Shown piece after piece: positions 15,561-16,910 of a stretch of 16,910 nucleotides of DNA. The stretch's first letter is position 1, and every line of letters begins with the position of its first letter. This DNA is from an uncultured Clostridia bacterium. GTDB taxonomy: Bacteria; Bacillota; Clostridia; Oscillospirales; Acutalibacteraceae. The stretch covers positions 1 through 16,910 of the forward strand of contig CANONE010000031.1 in assembly GCA_947567585.1 (NCBI GenBank), written 5' to 3'. The translations under genes were made by a program, and so were the position numbers. The notes below the pieces were generated by a model. That model made no database searches. It saw only the letters and a list, made by a program, of their open reading frames with translations, and was not told the origin of the DNA.

Positions 15561-15611
15561 GCAAACCAACCGAGTTGGCAAACCAACCGAGTTGGCAAGC
15601 CAACTCGACGA
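15561..15611. repeat. Three-copy 17-bp tandem repeat with a 9-bp inverted repeat
   Basis: gcaaaccaaccgagttg is present twice in exact tandem (15561-15577, 15578-15594). A third, diverged copy follows, gcaagccaactcgacga (15595-15611). Across copies 2 and 3, cgagttggc (15588-15596) and gccaactcg (15599-15607) form a perfect 9-bp inverted repeat. It lies between the HD-GYP-like gene and the exporter. No U-run follows, so it is probably a regulatory hairpin or a simple slippage repeat rather than a terminator. Confidence 0.75.
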
Positions 15612-15632
15612 GAAGCGTATCGCGGCCTTAGA

Positions 15633-15639
15633 GAAAGGA
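15633..15639 (+). promoter_or_regulatory. Ribosome binding site that sets a TTG start for the exporter gene
   Basis: GAAAGGA lies 9 bases before the TTG at 15649. An in-frame TTG at 15592 is the alternative, but it is inside the tandem repeat and has no Shine-Dalgarno match before it. Confidence 0.55.
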
Positions 15640-15648
15640 TGGATCCTC

Positions 15649-16425
15649 TTGCCCCAATCAGATAGTGCGATTGAGCTCTCCTTTGCCATGGGAGAAGCTC
15701 TCTTGGAAAACGGCGCGGAAATCTCCCGCGTCCAGGAGACCATGGAACGCGTAGCCGGGTCCTATCAGGTAGACAGCTTTCAGATCTACGTGCTTACCAA
15801 CGCCATTTTTGCCACCGGCACCGAGCAAGGCGTCCAACACGCGGCTAAGCTCCGGCATGTGCCCAGCACCAGCACGCATCTGGGCCGCATCTGCGCCGTC
15901 AACCAGCTTTCCCGGGAGATCGCCCAGGGCCGCCACACAGTGGGAGAAGCCTTTTCACAGCTGGAAAGCATCCGCTCTCTGCCCTACTCCTCCCTGCCCC
16001 TGGCAGTACTGTCCTGCGCGGCGGGCAGCGCCGCTTTCAGCTATTTGTTCGGCGGCAGCTGGTTTGACGCGGCGGTAGCCTTTTTCTGCGGCGTGGCCCT
16101 GGAGCTCTACCTGGCCTTTGTTGCACGGCGGGGCATGTCGAAATTTCTAACCAATCTTTCCGCCAGCGCCCTGGTTACCCTTTGCGGGGGCACCCTATTT
16201 TTGCTGGGGCTGGGAAATAATATGGATAAAATCATCATTGGCTCCATCATCCGGCTGGTCCCCGGCGTGGCCTTGACTACCTCCATCCGGGACTTTTTCC
16301 ACGGGGACTACCTGAGCGGGGCGATCCGAATGCTGGACGCCTTTTTGGTAGGGGGCTGCATTGCCGTTGGAGTAGGCTTTGTGGTGAAGCTTCTCTCTAC
16401 GCTGACGGGAGGCGCTCTTTTATGA
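15649..16425 (+). CDS. Threonine/serine exporter family, large subunit (YjjP/ThrE N-domain type, DUF1212)
   Basis: With the TTG at 15649 the protein has 258 aa (277 if the TTG at 15592 is used). The N-terminal soluble part, with AMGEALLENGAEISRVQETM, is the signature of the ThrE/YjjP family. About five membrane segments follow, and the conserved RLVPGVALTTSIRDFFHGDY stretch lies in the fourth. Family members export small organic molecules: ThrE exports threonine and serine, and YjjP with YjjB exports succinate in enterobacteria. Here the second half of the ThrE fold is a separate gene that overlaps by 4 bp (ATGA), so the two form a two-subunit exporter. It follows the HD-GYP-like gene after 94 bp with a tandem repeat and no evident promoter, so it may be read from the kinase promoter. 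Confidence 0.9.
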   Translation: MPQSDSAIELSFAMGEALLENGAEISRVQETMERVAGSYQVDSFQIYVLTNAIFATGTEQGVQHAAKLRHVPSTSTHLGRICAVNQLSREIAQGRHTVGEAFSQLESIRSLPYSSLPLAVLSCAAGSAAFSYLFGGSWFDAAVAFFCGVALELYLAFVARRGMSKFLTNLSASALVTLCGGTLFLLGLGNNMDKIIIGSIIRLVPGVALTTSIRDFFHGDYLSGAIRMLDAFLVGGCIAVGVGFVVKLLSTLTGGALL

Positions 16426-16886
16426 ACAGCCTCTCTCTGTTTCACATGGCCCTGCAAACCGGCGTGGCCTTTGTCTCCACCATTGCCTTTGCCGTGATTT
16501 TCCACACCCCCCGAAAGGAATGGCTTTATACTGGGCTCACCGGCGGAGCCGGGTGGCTGGTGTATCTCATCGCCACGGATATGGGCAGCGGGGTGGTGGC
16601 GGCTTCCTTCTGCGCCACCCTGGCCCTTACCTGGCTTTCCCGGATTTTCTCCTTCCAGCGCAAGGCCCCGGTAACCGTCTTTCTCATCTGCGGCATCTTC
16701 CCGCTGGTGCCAGGGGCGGGCATCTATTACACCGGCTACTATTTCTTTATGGGCAGCAACGCCCAAGCCCTGGACAAAGGACTGGAAACCATTAAAATCG
16801 CCGTGGCCATTGCCCTGGGCATCGGCATCGTCCTCTCCCTCCCCCAGATACTCTTCAGCTTCAAACGCAAACCAAGCAAAAAATAG
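16422..16886 (+). CDS. Threonine/serine exporter family, small subunit (YjjB/ThrE C-domain type)
   Basis: A 154-aa membrane protein with about four to five hydrophobic helices, starting at the ATG within the 4-bp overlap with the previous gene. The conserved motif FPLVPGAGIYYTGYYF (about 104-119) and the MALQTGVAFVSTIAFAVIF N-terminus are typical of the YjjB/ThrE_2 half-transporter. It pairs with the preceding subunit to rebuild the full ThrE fold. The stop is followed by only 24 bases in the window, with no terminator visible. The substrate is not readable from the sequence. Confidence 0.92.
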   Translation: MNSLSLFHMALQTGVAFVSTIAFAVIFHTPRKEWLYTGLTGGAGWLVYLIATDMGSGVVAASFCATLALTWLSRIFSFQRKAPVTVFLICGIFPLVPGAGIYYTGYYFFMGSNAQALDKGLETIKIAVAIALGIGIVLSLPQILFSFKRKPSKK

Positions 16887-16910
16887 CCCCGTTACAAGCA
16901 AAGCTGTCTG

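Noticed and set aside
1..16910. tRNA, rRNA, CRISPR array, transposase, integrase or phage genes
   Set aside because: Looked for and not seen; repeats present are short, isolated and not spacer-like.

Overview
The window looks like a piece of a GC-rich Firmicute, most likely a gut clostridium of the Oscillospiraceae type. The reasons are strong AGGAGG ribosome binding sites, sigma-A-like promoters, TTG starts, many ATGA/TGATG gene overlaps, a Gram-positive form of the Pel exopolysaccharide cluster, and a serine/threonine exporter split into two genes. The assignment comes from gene content and style only; there is no rRNA or marker gene.

Left third (minus strand, about 7240 down to 1): a pel-type operon read in the order pelD, pelE, a DUF2194-like gene, pelF, pelG. 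PelD is a fusion. It has an N-terminal SDR/epimerase-like domain that has lost its YxxxK pair, then membrane helices, a coiled coil, a GAF domain and a degenerate GGDEF domain that keeps an RxxD c-di-GMP I-site. PelE is a two-helix membrane protein with a repeat-like C-terminus, PelF is the GT4 glycosyltransferase, and PelG is the membrane transporter. PelG stops looking like PelG about 90 bases from the left edge; the bases beyond read better on the other strand as a Ser/Thr/Ala-rich linker, which suggests a junction or assembly artefact. A near-perfect 19-bp inverted repeat lies between the DUF2194-like gene and pelF and supplies the former's stop codon.

Centre (7239-7691): a 450-bp region between the two divergent gene sets. 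Its left part carries a GC-rich repeat cluster with two strong palindromes; its right part is AT-rich. Candidate promoters for the two sides face each other and would give leaders overlapping by about 50 bases around a 14-bp palindrome.

Middle (plus strand, 7692-11669): three tightly packed genes of a second glycan function: a GT2 glycosyltransferase fused to a polysaccharide pyruvyl transferase, an FrhB-like iron-sulfur protein of the kind found in polysaccharide loci, and a DUF1919 protein.

Right (plus strand, 11740-16886): a good sigma-A promoter drives a soluble hybrid histidine kinase (one degenerate and one intact receiver), overlapped by a 618-aa protein whose C-terminus is a degenerate HD-GYP domain. 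After a short tandem repeat comes the two-gene ThrE/YjjP-YjjB-type exporter.

Working picture (inference): a cell-surface polysaccharide neighbourhood in which Pel-like secretion is gated by c-di-GMP through PelD, a divergent set adds or decorates a glycan, and a nearby phosphorelay/HD-GYP-like pair may sense or relay a signal. No tRNA, rRNA, CRISPR, transposase or phage gene was seen.
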